Shown here: positions 33,862 to 45,227 of the stretch, piece by piece
Numbering within the stretch: position 1 is the stretch's first letter
Layout of the letters: the number at the start of each line of letters is the position of its first letter
DNA from: Dugong dugon
Lineage: Eukaryota > Chordata > Mammalia > Sirenia > Dugongidae
Assembly: GCA_030035585.1 (NCBI GenBank)
Contig: CM057475.1
Location: forward strand, 84,089,334-84,153,333
DNA length: 64,000 nt
Reading direction: 5' to 3'
The notes under the pieces: generated by a model
The model's input: only the letters and a program-made list of their open reading frames with translations
What the model was told of the DNA's origin: nothing
The model's database searches: none
Made by a program: the position numbers and the translations under genes

Positions 33862-36800
33862 TTGTTTTTAGGTATCGATGACCCTTTGTACAACAGAATG
33901 AAACACTGCCGGGTCCTGTGTCGTCCTCACAATCGTTGCTATATTTGATCCCATTGTTGCTGCCACAGTGTCCACCCATCTCATTGAGGATCTTCTTTTT
34001 TGCTGATCCTCTACCAAGCATGATGTCCTTCTTCAGGGACTGGTCCCTCCTGATAACACGTCCAAAATACGTGAAAGAAAGTCTCATCTTTGCTTCTAAT
34101 GAGCATTCTGGCTATACTTCTTCCAAGACAGATTTGTTTGTTCTTTTGGCAGTCCATGGTATAGTCAATATCCTTCGCCAACACAATAATTTAAAGGCAT
34201 CAGTTCTTGTTCGGTCTTCCTTATTCATTGTCCAGCTTTCACATGCATCTGAGATGATTGAAAACACCACGGCTTGGGTCAGGTGCACCTTAGTCCTTAA
34301 AGTGACATCTTTGCTTTTTCTTTTTTAACACTTTAAAGAGATCTTTTGCAGCAGATTTGCCCCAAATAAATGCGTCATTTGATTTCCTGACTGTCGCTTC
34401 CACGAGTGTTGATAGTGGATCCAGGTAAAATTAAATCCTTGACAACATCATTCTTTTCTCCATTTATCATGATGTTGCTTATTGGTCCAGTTGTGAGGAT
34501 TTTATTTTCTTTATGTTGAGGTGTAATCCTGTGGTACGATTAATTAATTTTGTGTGTGGCCTTTCTAGCCATGGTCTTGTAACTCCTACCTAGGTGATTG
34601 GGCGGGACTGTGTGATAAGGTAATTGTGGCCCACCAATGGGATTGGTCATTTTTGCCTTAAAAGAGAGCCAATTACAGAGCAGAAAGGAAGATACTACCA
34701 CCACCAAGGAAGAACAACCGGGAGTGGAGTGCATGTCCTTTGGACCCGAGATCCCTGTGCTGAGAAGCTCCTGGAAGCAGGAGACTGAGAGAGAGAGAGC
34801 AAGCTGTGACCCTGAAGACGGTGAGAAGAACTGGCTAGAGACACCTGGCAGCAGATACCCGGAAGCAGGAGAAGGCATGGTGGGCTTCCTGGCCCATGGA
34901 GAAAGCTGATTGCCTTTGGGGAGAAGCCTAGGGCTAGGGAGAAGTGTGCCTGCGAGCATGGTTGGGAAGAGGCTGTTCTGATGAAAGAACTGTATCCTGA
35001 GTGTTCTTGAGCCAGAATTATAACAGTTACCTCCCTTATAATTAACCCCATAATTGTGAGTATCGTCTTTGGGTTCTCTGTGGTCATTGCAGTGAAATAT
35101 CGAATCCAACAGAGAAGTAGAGTGCAGTGTGAGGAATACTGTCAGAATTAGTAAAGGTGGCAGAGAGAGGAGGCTTGTCTGGCCTCTGCCTCCTGGGAGT
35201 CAGCCTTACACTGTTGATCTTGGTTCTGCTTCCCCCTTGTGGGTCTGGAGGAGGTCAGACACTGCCCTCACACCGTTTTTACAAATCCATACTGAAGACT
35301 GTGGTCTTTGATCTTCATCAATAAGTGTTTCAAGTCCTCTTCACTTTCAGCAAGCAAGGTTGTGTCATCTGCATAATGGAGATTACTACTGAGTCTTCCT
35401 CCAATCCTGACACCCCATTCTTCATATAGTCCTCTTTCTCGGGTTATTTGCTCCGGATACAGGCTGACAGTATGGTGAAAGGATACAACCCTGACGCACA
35501 CCTCTCCTGACTTTAAACCACGCAGTATTCCCTTGTTCTGTTTGAACAACTGCTTCTTCATCTATGTACAGGTTCCCCATGAGCACAATTAAATGTTCTT
35601 GAATTCCCATTTTTCCTAATGTTACCCATAATTTGTTATGATCCACACAGTCGAATGCTTTTGCATAGTCAATAAAACACAGGTAAACATCTTTCTAGTA
35701 TTTTCTGCTTTCAGCCAGGATTCATCTGACATCAGCAATGATAACACTCATTTCACATCCTTCTTTGAATCCAGCTTGAATTTCTGGCAGATCCCTGTCG
35801 ATGTACTGCTGCAACTGCTTTTGAATGATCTTCAGTAAAATTTTACTTGTGTGTGATATTAATGATATTGTCCGATAATTTCCACATTCTGTTGGATCTC
35901 CTTTCTTTGAAATGGGTATAAACATATAAATATGGATCTCTTCCAGTTGGTTGGCCAGACAGCTGCCTTCCAAATTTCTTGGCATAGAAGAGTTTGTGCT
36001 TTCAGTGCTGCATCAGTTTGTTGAAACATCTCAATTGATATTCCATCAGTTCCTGGAGCCTTGTTTTTTGCCAATGCCTTCAGTGCAGTGCAGACGTGTT
36101 CCTTCAGTACCATCCGTTCTTGAACATATGGTGCCTCCTGAAATAGTTGAACATTGACCAGTTCTGTTTGGTACAGTGACTCTGTGTATTCCTTTCATCT
36201 CCTTTTGATGCTTCCTGCACCATTTAATATCTTCCCTATAGAATCCTTCAATGTTGCACCTCAAGGCTTGAACTTTTTCTTCAGTTCTTTCAGCTTGAGA
36301 AATGCTGAGCGAGTTCTTCCCTCTTGGTTTTCTATCTCTATGTCTTTGCACATTTCATTATAATACTTTACTTTGTCTTCTTGAGCCACCCTTTGAAATC
36401 TTCCATTCGGCTCTTTTACGTCATCATTTCTTCCTTTTGCTTTAACTACTCTACGTTCAAGAGCAAGTTTCAGAGTCTCTTCTGACATCCATTTTGGTTT
36501 TTTCTTTCTTTCCTGTGTTTTTAATGACCTTTTGCTTTCTTCATGTATGATGTCTTTGAAGTCATTCCACAACTCATCTTGTCTGCGGTTATTAGTGTTC
36601 AGTGTGCCAAATCTATTCATGAGGTGGTCTCTAAATTCAGGCAGGATATACTCAAGGTCGTACTTTGGCTCTTCTGAACTTGTTCTAATTTTCTTCAACT
36701 TCAGCTTCAACGTGCATATGAGCAATTGATGGTCTGTTCTTCATTCGGCCCCTGGTAACTGATGATATTGAGCTTTTCCATCGTCTCTTTCCACAGATGT

Positions 36801-36975
36801 AGTCAGTTTGATTCCTGTGTATTCCATCTGGCTAGGTCCACATGTATAGTCACCCTTTATGTTGTTGAAAAACGATATTCATAGTGAAGGAGTCATTGGT
36901 CTTGCAAAATTCTATCATGCAATCTCCAGCATTGTTTCTATCTCCAAGGCCGTATTTTCCAACCGTTGATTATTA
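33862..36975 (-). mobile_element. Long RTE LINE, split by an LTR
   Basis: A minus-strand copy reaching into the endonuclease at its 5' side (36725-36975). It has the RT with an intact YADD box at 35364-35375 and the 3' region at 33862. A small deletion removes part of the terminal tail near 33870. The element continues on both sides of the LTR at 34530-35283. Open pieces at 35561-35268, 35646-35422, 35985-35722, 36113-35859, 36351-36046 and 36725-36261 come from one ancestral protein now broken by frameshifts. Confidence 0.88.
34530..35283 (+). mobile_element. Solo LTR inside the RTE, perfect 5-bp duplication
   Basis: A 754-bp segment with TG (TGTGGTACG) and CA (GTTTTTACA) ends. It is flanked by AATCC at 34525-34529 and 35284-35288. 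The RTE reads through the junction. It is the same family as the minus copy at 40270-41093 (shared tccctgtgctgagaagctcc and gggctagggagaagtgtgcc). The retroviral group is not identified. Confidence 0.9.
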
Positions 36976-37915
36976 CTGGTTATTGGAATGCAAAAGTTGG
37001 AAACAGAGAAGAGGGAATAGTGGTTCCAAAACAATAGATACATAAAGAGAAATAAATAAAAATAATCAACTCATGCAATGATGAATCAACTAATTAATGA
37101 AACACACAAATAGAAGAAGAAATAAATAACAAATAAATAATACATAAAGTAACAAAACATAGAAAATTGATAATAAATAGATAATACAGATACAAATAAA
37201 AAACATTAAATAACAGATAAATTCCAAAATAAATTAAAAAACAAAGATGATGATCTGCTTCCCTGTAGATTAGAGCCCAGAAAACAGTTATACGCTGTCG
37301 AATCGGGTCACTGTGAGTTGACAACAACAACAATTTCAAGTTGGAAATGGAGTTACACAATATTAAACTAAATACCTTCAGGTCTTTAATTTTTAACAGG
37401 AAAAAATTATTTTCAATTAATACATCTGATTTACAAAAGCAGCCACTGTCTTATACCTTGGCTCTAAAATACGCTGATGATTTAAGTCCTGTAGATATTT
37501 CATCTTAAATGGTTTTAAGCCACTGCAGTAGTCGGTATTAAAAGAATCACCATCGTGATGATTCAGGAATTTTTCTCTAGTACAATCTTTAAGAAGTTTG
37601 AAAGTAGCATTTATTTATTTTTATTTTACTTATTTTAAATTAATTTAACATTGTATTTAATGTTATTAAATTTAAAAATATTTACGTTAATTTTATATTA
37701 TGTGTAATATTTAATGTAATTTTATTTTATTAATTTTATTTAGTATTTTAATTTGCTTAATTTATATATTTTACTTTTACTATTTAATGTTAATTTTATT
37801 TAGTATTTTATTTCATAAAATTTTTAAAAATTTAGTATATATTTTATTTAACACTTGAGTTTTGTTTTATTTATCTCATATTTTATATGTGTAAAATGGT
37901 GGGAATAATAATAGT
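36976..37915. repeat. A/T-rich low-complexity region
   Basis: 37040-37215 is dominated by aaataaat-type repeats and 37600-37880 by tttatttta-type sequence. Near 37296-37335 a small SINE/RTE-tail remnant (gtcgaatcgggtcactgtga) is visible. There is no coding evidence. Confidence 0.7.
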
Positions 37916-37919
37916 AGCA

Positions 37920-39030
37920 TAAGAACCTGTCTAACTTCAGGGAGGATAATGATCAGGATCAGCCCAAAGCTGATCTCAGTGAGGTAGAGGCCAGACATGC
38001 CTCCACTGTCCAGCCTTTTTACTGATTCTGACTTCAGCTGACCCTCCCAAAGTACTCTCTACTTCTCTTCCGGGTTTGATAATCCATTGCAGTGGCTACA
38101 CTCACGGAACTCACAGACCGTACTTACAGTTAAGAGGTTTATTGAGGAAGTAATAAGGTACAACTCAGGATCAGGCAGCATGTAGGCAAGGTCTGGAAGT
38201 CTTCTCCGGAGTGGAGAACACATCTCTTCCTTCTTCAGTGCAGTACATCTTGCTAATTTTTCTCTGCCATGCAAGCAAGCAGGCTCTTCTCTCTGCTGTG
38301 CATGCCCCCTCTCAGCTGTGCAAGGCTCCTCTCTGCCCCCTGAGGACAGGATTCTTTTCATCCCCCTCTGGACAGGCCTCTTCTTGGCCCCCTCAGAACA
38401 GGCCTCTCTGCCTTCAGCCTCCCTGCTATCACCACCAGCTCTGCTGCAGGGATCCTTCCGGGCCTGTCACTACCAGCTCTGCTGCAGGGCCCCTTCTGGG
38501 CCTCACACTGTCTTCAGTGTTACAGCCCTTGACCTGTGTTACAGCTCTTTTAGGAGGTTCCTTGCCTCCTCCCTCTCTGCTGCTTCTCTCTTGCCTTTTC
38601 TCCTGTTCTTCCAGCTTCCTGCCTGAAAAACCTCCGTGGAGTTGGCTGCATATACACAAACTCCTCATCAATTTCAAGGCATGGCCCACCTATCAGGGCC
38701 ACGAATTGACCAATCCCCTCTTGGTAGGCCACAGATACTTCATTTGCATAGCAGGCTATAGCCACTTCGTTTGCATACTATATTGACCAGTCCCTGAAAG
38801 GTGCATGCCAATCACAGGCAGGCTGCAGCCCAGGACCAGACAAAAAGTATCAAACCACAAGTTCTTTATGGCTCACCTAAGAAATGTCCGTCAACCAGAC
38901 AAATGTAAGAAACCCTCTGGAGTAGATAACTAGGGCAAAGGTAACTCCTCAGTTTAGGCAGAAAATCTCTCAAGCTGTTTTTCCAAAGAACCAAGGCAAA
39001 AGGCCACATAAAGGAACTCCTTTCATCACA
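37920..39030 (-). mobile_element. LTR-like element related to the 34530 family
   Basis: The internal order matches the minus LTR at 40270: gatcagcccaaagctgatct, gaggccagacatgcctccac, then caatggcc-like and ttattgaggaag segments, and a pyrimidine-rich stretch. The exact ends are unclear; the right end may be ttcatcaca near 39029. It is considerably diverged, and open frames here (for example 38211-38786) are chance. Confidence 0.6.
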
Positions 39031-40121
39031 ATATGGTATTAAATTTTGTTTTCTATAATATTTTATTGTATTTAATATTTAACTTTATTTCATTTCATAT
39101 TTAGTTTAAATTAGAATCGTCATCTGGTGTTTATTTATTGTGTTGTGTGTATTTTTTCACACTGGTCACAGTCAGGTCCTGGAAAAGACATTTCAGTAAG
39201 CTAATTAAAAATTACTGAAGATCACTATTGTTTCATGGCAAAGTGTCAAAAATGGCAATACTCATTGAAAATGAGATCAGCTGTGAAGTATATTTATAAA
39301 AGATTACAGATTAATTAGCTTCCTTTAAAGCCAGGGAAGTGACATCATAATAAATTCTAGTTTGAGAATAAAACAGTTAAATGTACAACAATGTGACTTT
39401 GAATACTCCTCCTTTTAAAGTTGATATGGAAACAGTGTAGAAAATGGATGGTTCTATGCTGGCTATTTAAGAAAATTGTCTCATGAGAAGCTGTGGCCGA
39501 GGTATCTCTCCTGCAGTCTGGGCCGTGAAGAGTGAGCGTTGTCCTCACTGCTGACTCAGTGCCGGTTTGATCCTGAGGCAGCCGCGGCAGCCTCCCTGGG
39601 GTGGTGGGTCCTGAGGAAAGAAGCACTCCTGTTCTTGCTGTGGCAGTGGCACCCAGGTCTGTCTGGGCTGAGGGTCAGGTGGTTCCTGCGCTCGGGGGGC
39701 CGGGTAGGCAGAACAGGTTGTTCGTATGCCCTCTCACAGCCATCCACTGAATCGCTGATATTCAGTGTCACTATTAGGGCCGGATTAAAGCATGTGAGAG
39801 CCCTAAACACTGATAATCTGTGGTACACCCTCTTCTTCTTACACATTTGAACAGGACATGTGAGTTATACATGTATGTGTCTGTGTATACATACATATGT
39901 ATGGATAGATAATGTACATACATATATGTGTGTGTGTCTTAGCTATCCATGATGTAATTTTTTGTTGCAAAACAAACAAACATATTTTGCATGATAAATA
40001 GATACTGAATTTTACATCCTCTTAATGTGCCTAACACCTCGTTTATTAACATATAGCAAGTAATATCAAGCACCGTGTCCTGCACAACAGACAATAAAAA
40101 ATGAAACTTACTTAATACATG
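39031..40121. other. No gene seen
   Basis: Intergenic sequence, A/T-rich at 39040-39460 and slightly GC-richer at 39480-39740. A tatgtgtg-type simple run lies near 39890-39940. No repeat is recognised with confidence. Confidence 0.4.
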
Positions 40122-40269
40122 TGTAAGGGAATTTTAAAATTTGAGGTACCTGAGAAAATCTGAATGGCTGACTTGAGGTTTAGGTACTACTCTTTTATGT
40201 TAGTTCCATTTACACCCTCGCAACAGCATTTTCCTTGCAGACATAATCATCAAACTAAGGACACTGCAG

Positions 40270-41093
40270 CGTAAAAATGGCGTGTAGAGGTGGCATCTGA
40301 CCTCCTGTAACTTCACAAGGGGGAAAGAGAATCAAGATCAACAGCCCAAGGCTGATTCCTGTGAGGTGGTGGTCAGATATGCCTCCTCTCTTCACCATCT
40401 TTACCAATTCTGACACCAACTGTCCCTCCCGCAGTACTCTGTTTCTCTGCTGGGTTCAGTAATTCATTGCAATGGCCACACAGAACTCAGACCATACTCA
40501 TGATTATTGGGTTTATTAGGGAAGGACAGATTACAATTCAGGTTGAGGAATGCTCAAGATACAGTTCTTCCATCAGGACAGCCTCTTCCCAGCCATGCTC
40601 ACAGGCAGGCCTCTCCCTAGCCCCTCGGCCTCTGCCCTGCTCCAGCAAGTGTTACAAAGCTCTTTTAGCTCTGCCAGTAAGTGCTGAGAGGCACCCCACT
40701 CCACTAATAAGCCTCGGCCCAAAGGCACTCATCTCACTCCGTGGGCAGAGAAGCCCACTACACCATCTCCTGCTGGTCTCTCCTGCCGCCGTTTCTCTGC
40801 TGCTCCTTCCTGTTGTTTTGTGTTACAGCTCGCTCGCTCTCTCTGTCTTCTGATTCCAGGAGCTTCTCAGCGCAGGGATCCTGGGTTCAAAGGACATGCT
40901 CTGCTCTTGTCTCTCCTTCCTTGGTGGTGATGGGATCCTCTCCTGCCTCTGTGATGGCTCACCTCAAGCCCAGCGGGATGACAAACCTGACCAATCTCTT
41001 CAGTTACCCTATCTGCACAGTCCTGCCCAGTCACCTACATGGGAGTTAAAAGTCCATGGCGAGAAAGGCCACACAAAAGCGACCCATTGCACA
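40270..41093 (-). mobile_element. LTR nested in the 5' LTR
   Basis: A minus-strand copy of the 34530 LTR family, inserted into the 5' LTR of the tRNA-Ser-type provirus. The first base of the expected TG is mutated to C. The host LTR sequence resumes at 41094 with gcatgcggtaatgatgatg. A clear 5-bp duplication is not seen. Confidence 0.75.
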
Positions 41094-41452
41094 GCATGCG
41101 GTAATGATGATGTAATTATACTTTGACTCTCTTGACAGAGGGATTTCTGGTAATGATGAAGTAACTAACCTGCCCCCCATTGTAACATACCCTTATGATT
41201 ACCACACTGTTGCCAATCTAAGAAAGACATGTATATCCTCATAAGCCAATTGCCTTTATAAGCTTCCATTAAAGAAAGTCCTGCATACGAGTTCCTGCCT
41301 CAGGAAGTCCTGCCTTAAAAAGTTCTACTACCAATCAACTAATGTCTTTTGATGATCTAAGCCTGTAATTACCAATCAAGTAATGTCTTTCAGTGATCTA
41401 AGTTTGTAAATACCAATCAAGTACTGTACTTCATGTCCTTTGTTCCCCCCCT

Positions 41453-41459
41453 TATAAAA
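41453..41459 (+). promoter_or_regulatory. TATA box of the 5' LTR
   Basis: TATAAAA preceded by a C-run. The equivalent position in the 3' LTR (near 45700, ccctcttgagaaagtc) has lost the motif. Confidence 0.6.
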
Positions 41460-41546
41460 CGTCACTGCTGAGTCACCATATTGGATTACTGGGTTCCGGC
41501 GTATGGAATTCAGTCTGTCTCTGGCTTGAGCTGTCTCTTTGCTCTC

Positions 41547-41552
41547 AATAAA
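41547..41552 (+). terminator. Polyadenylation signal of the 5' LTR
   Basis: AATAAA, matched by AATAAA at 45790-45795 in the 3' LTR. The AfroSINE is inserted at the end of this signal. Confidence 0.65.
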
Positions 41553-41676
41553 CCCGTTGCTGTGGAGTCAGTTCCGACTCATAGTGACCCTATAGGGTTT
41601 CCAAGGAGCGACTGGTGGATTTAAACTGCTGACCTCTGGTTAGCAGCCGAGCTCTTAATCACTACACCACCAGGGC
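41551..41676 (-). mobile_element. AfroSINE inserted in the 5' LTR
   Basis: Minus-strand SINE (cccgttgctgtggagtcagt, accctatagggtttccaagg, ctcttaatcactacaccacc) inserted just at the LTR polyadenylation signal; LTR sequence resumes with taattttacattaatcagag. The 3' LTR has no insertion at this site, so the SINE came after retroviral integration. Confidence 0.88.
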
Positions 41677-41723
41677 TAATTTTACATTAATCAGAGTATG
41701 GATGGTTACTGTATGACATAAAA

Positions 41724-41741
41724 TGGCATAGTCAACAGGAT
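41724..41741 (+). promoter_or_regulatory. tRNA-Ser-like primer-binding site
   Basis: TGGCATAGTCAACAGGAT sits five bases after the LTR end at 41718. It matches the complement of a mammalian tRNA-Ser 3' end (TGGCGTAGTCGGCAGGAT) at 15 of 18 positions by my reading. All three differences are G to A, two of them at CpG sites. Confidence 0.65.
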
Positions 41742-42099
41742 ATCTGAAGGAATATTTATCTTTGGCTTTCCCAAGAGGTCATGGAACTGGCTTACCCTGA
41801 TACTAGCAAGGGCCTTTAGTGCCTAGAGCCATCTCATCAAATTCTTGCAGCCTGCTGGAATTAAGCTTCTCAGATCGAAACCTTGCTTATTGAGAAGATG
41901 GCTCTTTGACAGATTTATTGTCTATTTTGTCTCTATACTTTCTTCTCATCTCCTGAGTGTCTCATTGGGCTCATTACCAAATTAAGTTTGGTTAGGCTGA
42001 CATCTAGTAGTCAGCCTGATTATTGAACTCTCTTTCTGTCTTGTGCACTGTAAGGTTTTTGCACACATTTAGGTCTTTAATAATTGCAAGTTTCCCCAT

Positions 42100-42602
42100 A
42101 AGATTGGGAATGCCATGTCCAAGACTGGGGCAGAACCCCCTAATGGAACTCCTTCAGCTCCTTCTGGCCCCAGTTAAGTCTTGTATTTAGGCCACTGGCA
42201 TGCACTTGCTGAGGGAAGTTTAAAAGACCAATGGCCATTGTAGGGGACTTTTAATTTACCTAAATTAATCTGTATAGTCAATGAGAAGCTAAGGGCTCCT
42301 GTATCAAACAAAATTAATGGGAGACTTTTTTTTTTTTAGTTAGTACTTGGAAGATTCCAAAAGGAATCAAAATATTAAATTTGCCTCCTTACAGGAGACC
42401 ATTTCAAAACGAGCTATACAAATTAAAAGCTACAATGTCAAAGCTCTGTGATCTCACCAGCTACCTACCTGGCAATAGCCCCTATACCCTCCCTTTCCCA
42501 AAATGGCAGAGTCCCCAGCATCTATAGTCCACTCCTAGCATCAGACACCTGGCTCCTTTCCCCTCCCTCTGCCCCTCCAGCAGCCACCCCTCTTTACCCA
42601 CC
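42100..42602 (+). pseudogene. Putative gag leader / matrix region remnant
   Basis: It follows the primer-binding site and includes a proline/serine-rich stretch (about 42480-42600) just before the LTR at 42603. The position fits gag N-terminal sequence. Homology is not visible by eye, so this is inferred from order only. Confidence 0.3.
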
Positions 42603-43120
42603 TGTCTTAGTCATCTAGTGCTGCTATAACAGAAATACCACAAATTGATGGCTTCAACAAAGAGAAATTTATTCTCTCACAGTCTACTAGGCTAGAAGTC
42701 CAGATTCAGGGCATCAGCTCCAGGGAAAGGCTTTCTCTGTCTCCTCTGGAGGAAGTTCTTTGTCATCAGTCTTGCCCTGGTCTACGAGCTTTTCAACACA
42801 GGGACCCTGGGTTCAAAGGATGTGCTCTGCTCCTGGTGCTAGTTTCTTGGTGGTATGAAGTCCCACATGTCTCTCTGCTCACTTCTCTTTTATATCTCAA
42901 AAGAGATTGACTTAAGACAAAATCTAATCTTGTAAATTGAGTTCTGCCTCATTAACATAACTGCTGCTAATCCCACCTCATTAACATCACAGAGACAGGA
43001 TTTACAATACATAGGAAAATCCCATCAGATGACAAAATGGTGGACAATCACACAATACTGGGAATCATGGCCTAGCCAAGTTGACACATATTATGGGAGG
43101 ACACAATTCAATCCATGACA
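42603..43120 (-). mobile_element. Solo LTR (ERV-L/MaLR-like) with perfect duplication
   Basis: TGTCTTAGTC and CCATGACA ends, flanked by CCACC at 42598-42602 and 43121-43125. It lies inside the retroviral internal region and is the same family as 1551-2030 and 4510-5014. Confidence 0.92.
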
Positions 43121-43256
43121 CCACCTCTACCATACCCTGCAAATACTTTATCTGAACTTGCATACTACACTAAAGAACCTTTAGAGGAGAAAAATCCTGT
43201 TTTGGAAAAAACTTCGAAATTATTCGGAAGAGACTGAGAAACCTCTTCAAGTTATG

Positions 43257-43430
43257 TATACCCCATAGTCTAAAGCAGAACTTTGTGCCATTGTAAAGTT
43301 TCTGAACCCACATGAAGATTCCCGCAAGTTTACCCAGGGATTTAAAATTTTAACTGAAACTTACAAACTTGGACCAGCAGACTTATGTAATTTCATAACT
43401 GTATTAATCAGACCAGATGAACATGTGCGC
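43257..43430 (+). pseudogene. Retroviral gag (capsid-like) remnant
   Basis: One frame reads ELCAIVKFLNPHEDSRKF, then a region with TETYKLGPADLCNFI, resembling the N-terminal capsid domain of gamma-type or class I/III gag (P-x-x-x-E-x-x-A... F...DP..). An early stop codon follows YTP. It is a relic, not a gene, and a search is needed to fix the group. Confidence 0.55.
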
Positions 43431-44460
43431 CCGTTCCCAACACATCTGATTAAACCAAGAGAACATGCCCCAGCAGCTCCTACATGCTCCAGGTGGAAGC
43501 TGCTGCCATGAGCAGCGGTGTTCTGCAGGCAGTAAGGAAGGAGGTGGCAGGAAGGCTGTGCGCTGGCCGCTTCTCCTCGCCCCCCTGCCTCAGCCCTAGA
43601 GGGGCTAGATAGGCAACTGAAGCCCTGGCAGCTATGGCCAGAGGCAATAGCACCTTCACCTCCTAGCGCCAGCGGTGGTAAGCAGCCGCAGTCCCGATAA
43701 AACTGTTTGCAGTCTGGCTGTGCCTGAGCCTGGTGTCTGTGTGACTGGTGCAGGACATGGACACTATGGAGTCCACTTGCTTGCGCCCTGTACATAAACA
43801 TAACAGGTGATTTAGTAGGTGGCAAAAAAACACCAGGTACAGGGCCCAAGCTGGGACGAGGATCAGGGCACAGCCATGGCAACCCGGTTTTCCCGTGCTT
43901 GGCCTGGCTATTGTGCCAAGCAGTGTGGCAACAGGGCAGCCAGGCTCTCGTCCCAGCCCCTCAGAAAGTTTTCCCTACAACCCCTGGGCACCCCGTGCAG
44001 GTGGAGAACGGCTTCTCCTCCCCCCTCCCTAGGCTGGATCATGGGTGCCTGGGAGCCTTGAATTGTTCCCAAGCCCCCAGAGGTAATTGCAGAAGCTTGG
44101 CCCCCTCAGAGTCTGCTCCCGGCGGCAGGACACAAGGAACTTTAGGGCCAATGCATGGCGAAAGACACCTATCTGACACCAAGACCAGGGATCTAAAAGA
44201 CTAGACCAAAATTGTTATCCCAGACAGCCTTCTTAACCCTTGAGCAACGATATAAAAAGCTGGTGCCTCTTTTTGTGTAGTTGAATCTCTGAACACATGA
44301 AGGGTCTACATTTTTGCAATAAGTCAATGACTTACTGAGCTGTTCTAACTCAACCAATAGCATCCTGTTACAACATTTGGACAGAAAAAGTCACAAGCCC
44401 TCAAAAAAAAAAAAAAAAATTACAGCCCAATCTTCTGTTAAATACTTGAGACATACACCT
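43431..44460. other. Unassigned retroviral interior
   Basis: Region between the gag-like piece and the truncated LTR. It is GC-rich at 43500-44200, with chance open frames on both strands (43882-43361 minus; 43819-44204 plus). A poly-A run lies at 44402-44419. No domain was recognised. Confidence 0.35.
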
Positions 44461-44776
44461 CAGCAAAGGAGCACTCTGCTTTCTTGGAGTTATGAGGTCC
44501 CCAACTCTCTGCTTGCCTCTCTTTCCTTTTATCTCTTGTAGGATAAAAGGTGATGCAGGCCACACCCCAGAGAAACTCCCTTTGCATTGGATCAGGGATG
44601 TGACCTGAGCAAGGGTGTTACATCCCACTCTAATCCTCTTTAACCACAGGCAGAGATTAGGATTTATAACACAGGAAAATCACAAAATGGAGGACAACCA
44701 ACAACCACACAATACTGGGACTCATGGCCTAATCAAGTTGACACATATTTTGGGGGGACACAATTCAATCCATGAC
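44460..44776 (-). mobile_element. Truncated LTR of the MaLR-like family
   Basis: The terminal part of the LTR family, ending with tcaatccatgaca at 44776. The expected TGTCTTAGTC start is missing. It directly abuts an RTE fragment at 44777. Confidence 0.7.
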
Positions 44777-45065
44777 AGTGTGCTTGACCCAAGCCATGGT
44801 ATTTTCAACTGCCCCATATGCATGTGAAAGTTAGATAATGAATAAGGAAGACCAAGGAAGAATTGACGCCTCTGAATTAGGATGTTGGTGAAGAATATTG
44901 AGTATACCATGGACTGTCAAGAGAACGAACAAATATGTCTTGGAGGAAGTACAGCCAGAGTGCTCCTTAGGAGGGAGGATGGTGCAGGACTGGGCAGGGT
45001 TTTGCTCTGTTTTGTGTGAGGTCGCTATGAGTCACTGATTTGACAGCACCTAACGACAATAACAA
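44777..45065 (+). mobile_element. RTE fragment
   Basis: Plus-strand RTE 3' region: gaccaagccatggtattttc-like start, frame ...KEDQ..., and a tail with gggcagggttttgctctgtt and the AAC-type end near 45060. An internal segment is deleted. Confidence 0.75.
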
Positions 45066-45210
45066 CCTTTTCACACACATAGTGCCTAAGGTCTTAAAGG
45101 CTTATTAAATAAACAGCCATCCAGAATAAAACATATGCTCAAAGTCCATACAGAAGAGCGCCTTAATAAAAGTCAGCAAACAGATCAAAGAATTTCTTTC
45201 GAAACCCTTG

Positions 45211-45227
45211 ATCAGAAGGAAGGAAGA
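45211..45227 (+). promoter_or_regulatory. Polypurine-tract-like sequence before the 3' LTR
   Basis: cagaaggaaggaaga directly precedes TGTAAGGG at 45228, the position and composition of a retroviral plus-strand primer. Confidence 0.6.

Noticed and set aside
34540..35109. 189-codon minus-strand open frame
   Set aside because: It lies entirely within the solo LTR at 34530-35283; solo LTRs of this type do not code for proteins.
38211..38786. 191-codon plus-strand open frame
   Set aside because: It is antisense within a diverged LTR-like element; the peptide is leucine/serine/proline rich without a family match.
43361..43882. 173-codon minus-strand open frame
   Set aside because: It is antisense to a retroviral interior and shows no domain; composition is Pro/Ser/Gly-rich chance sequence.
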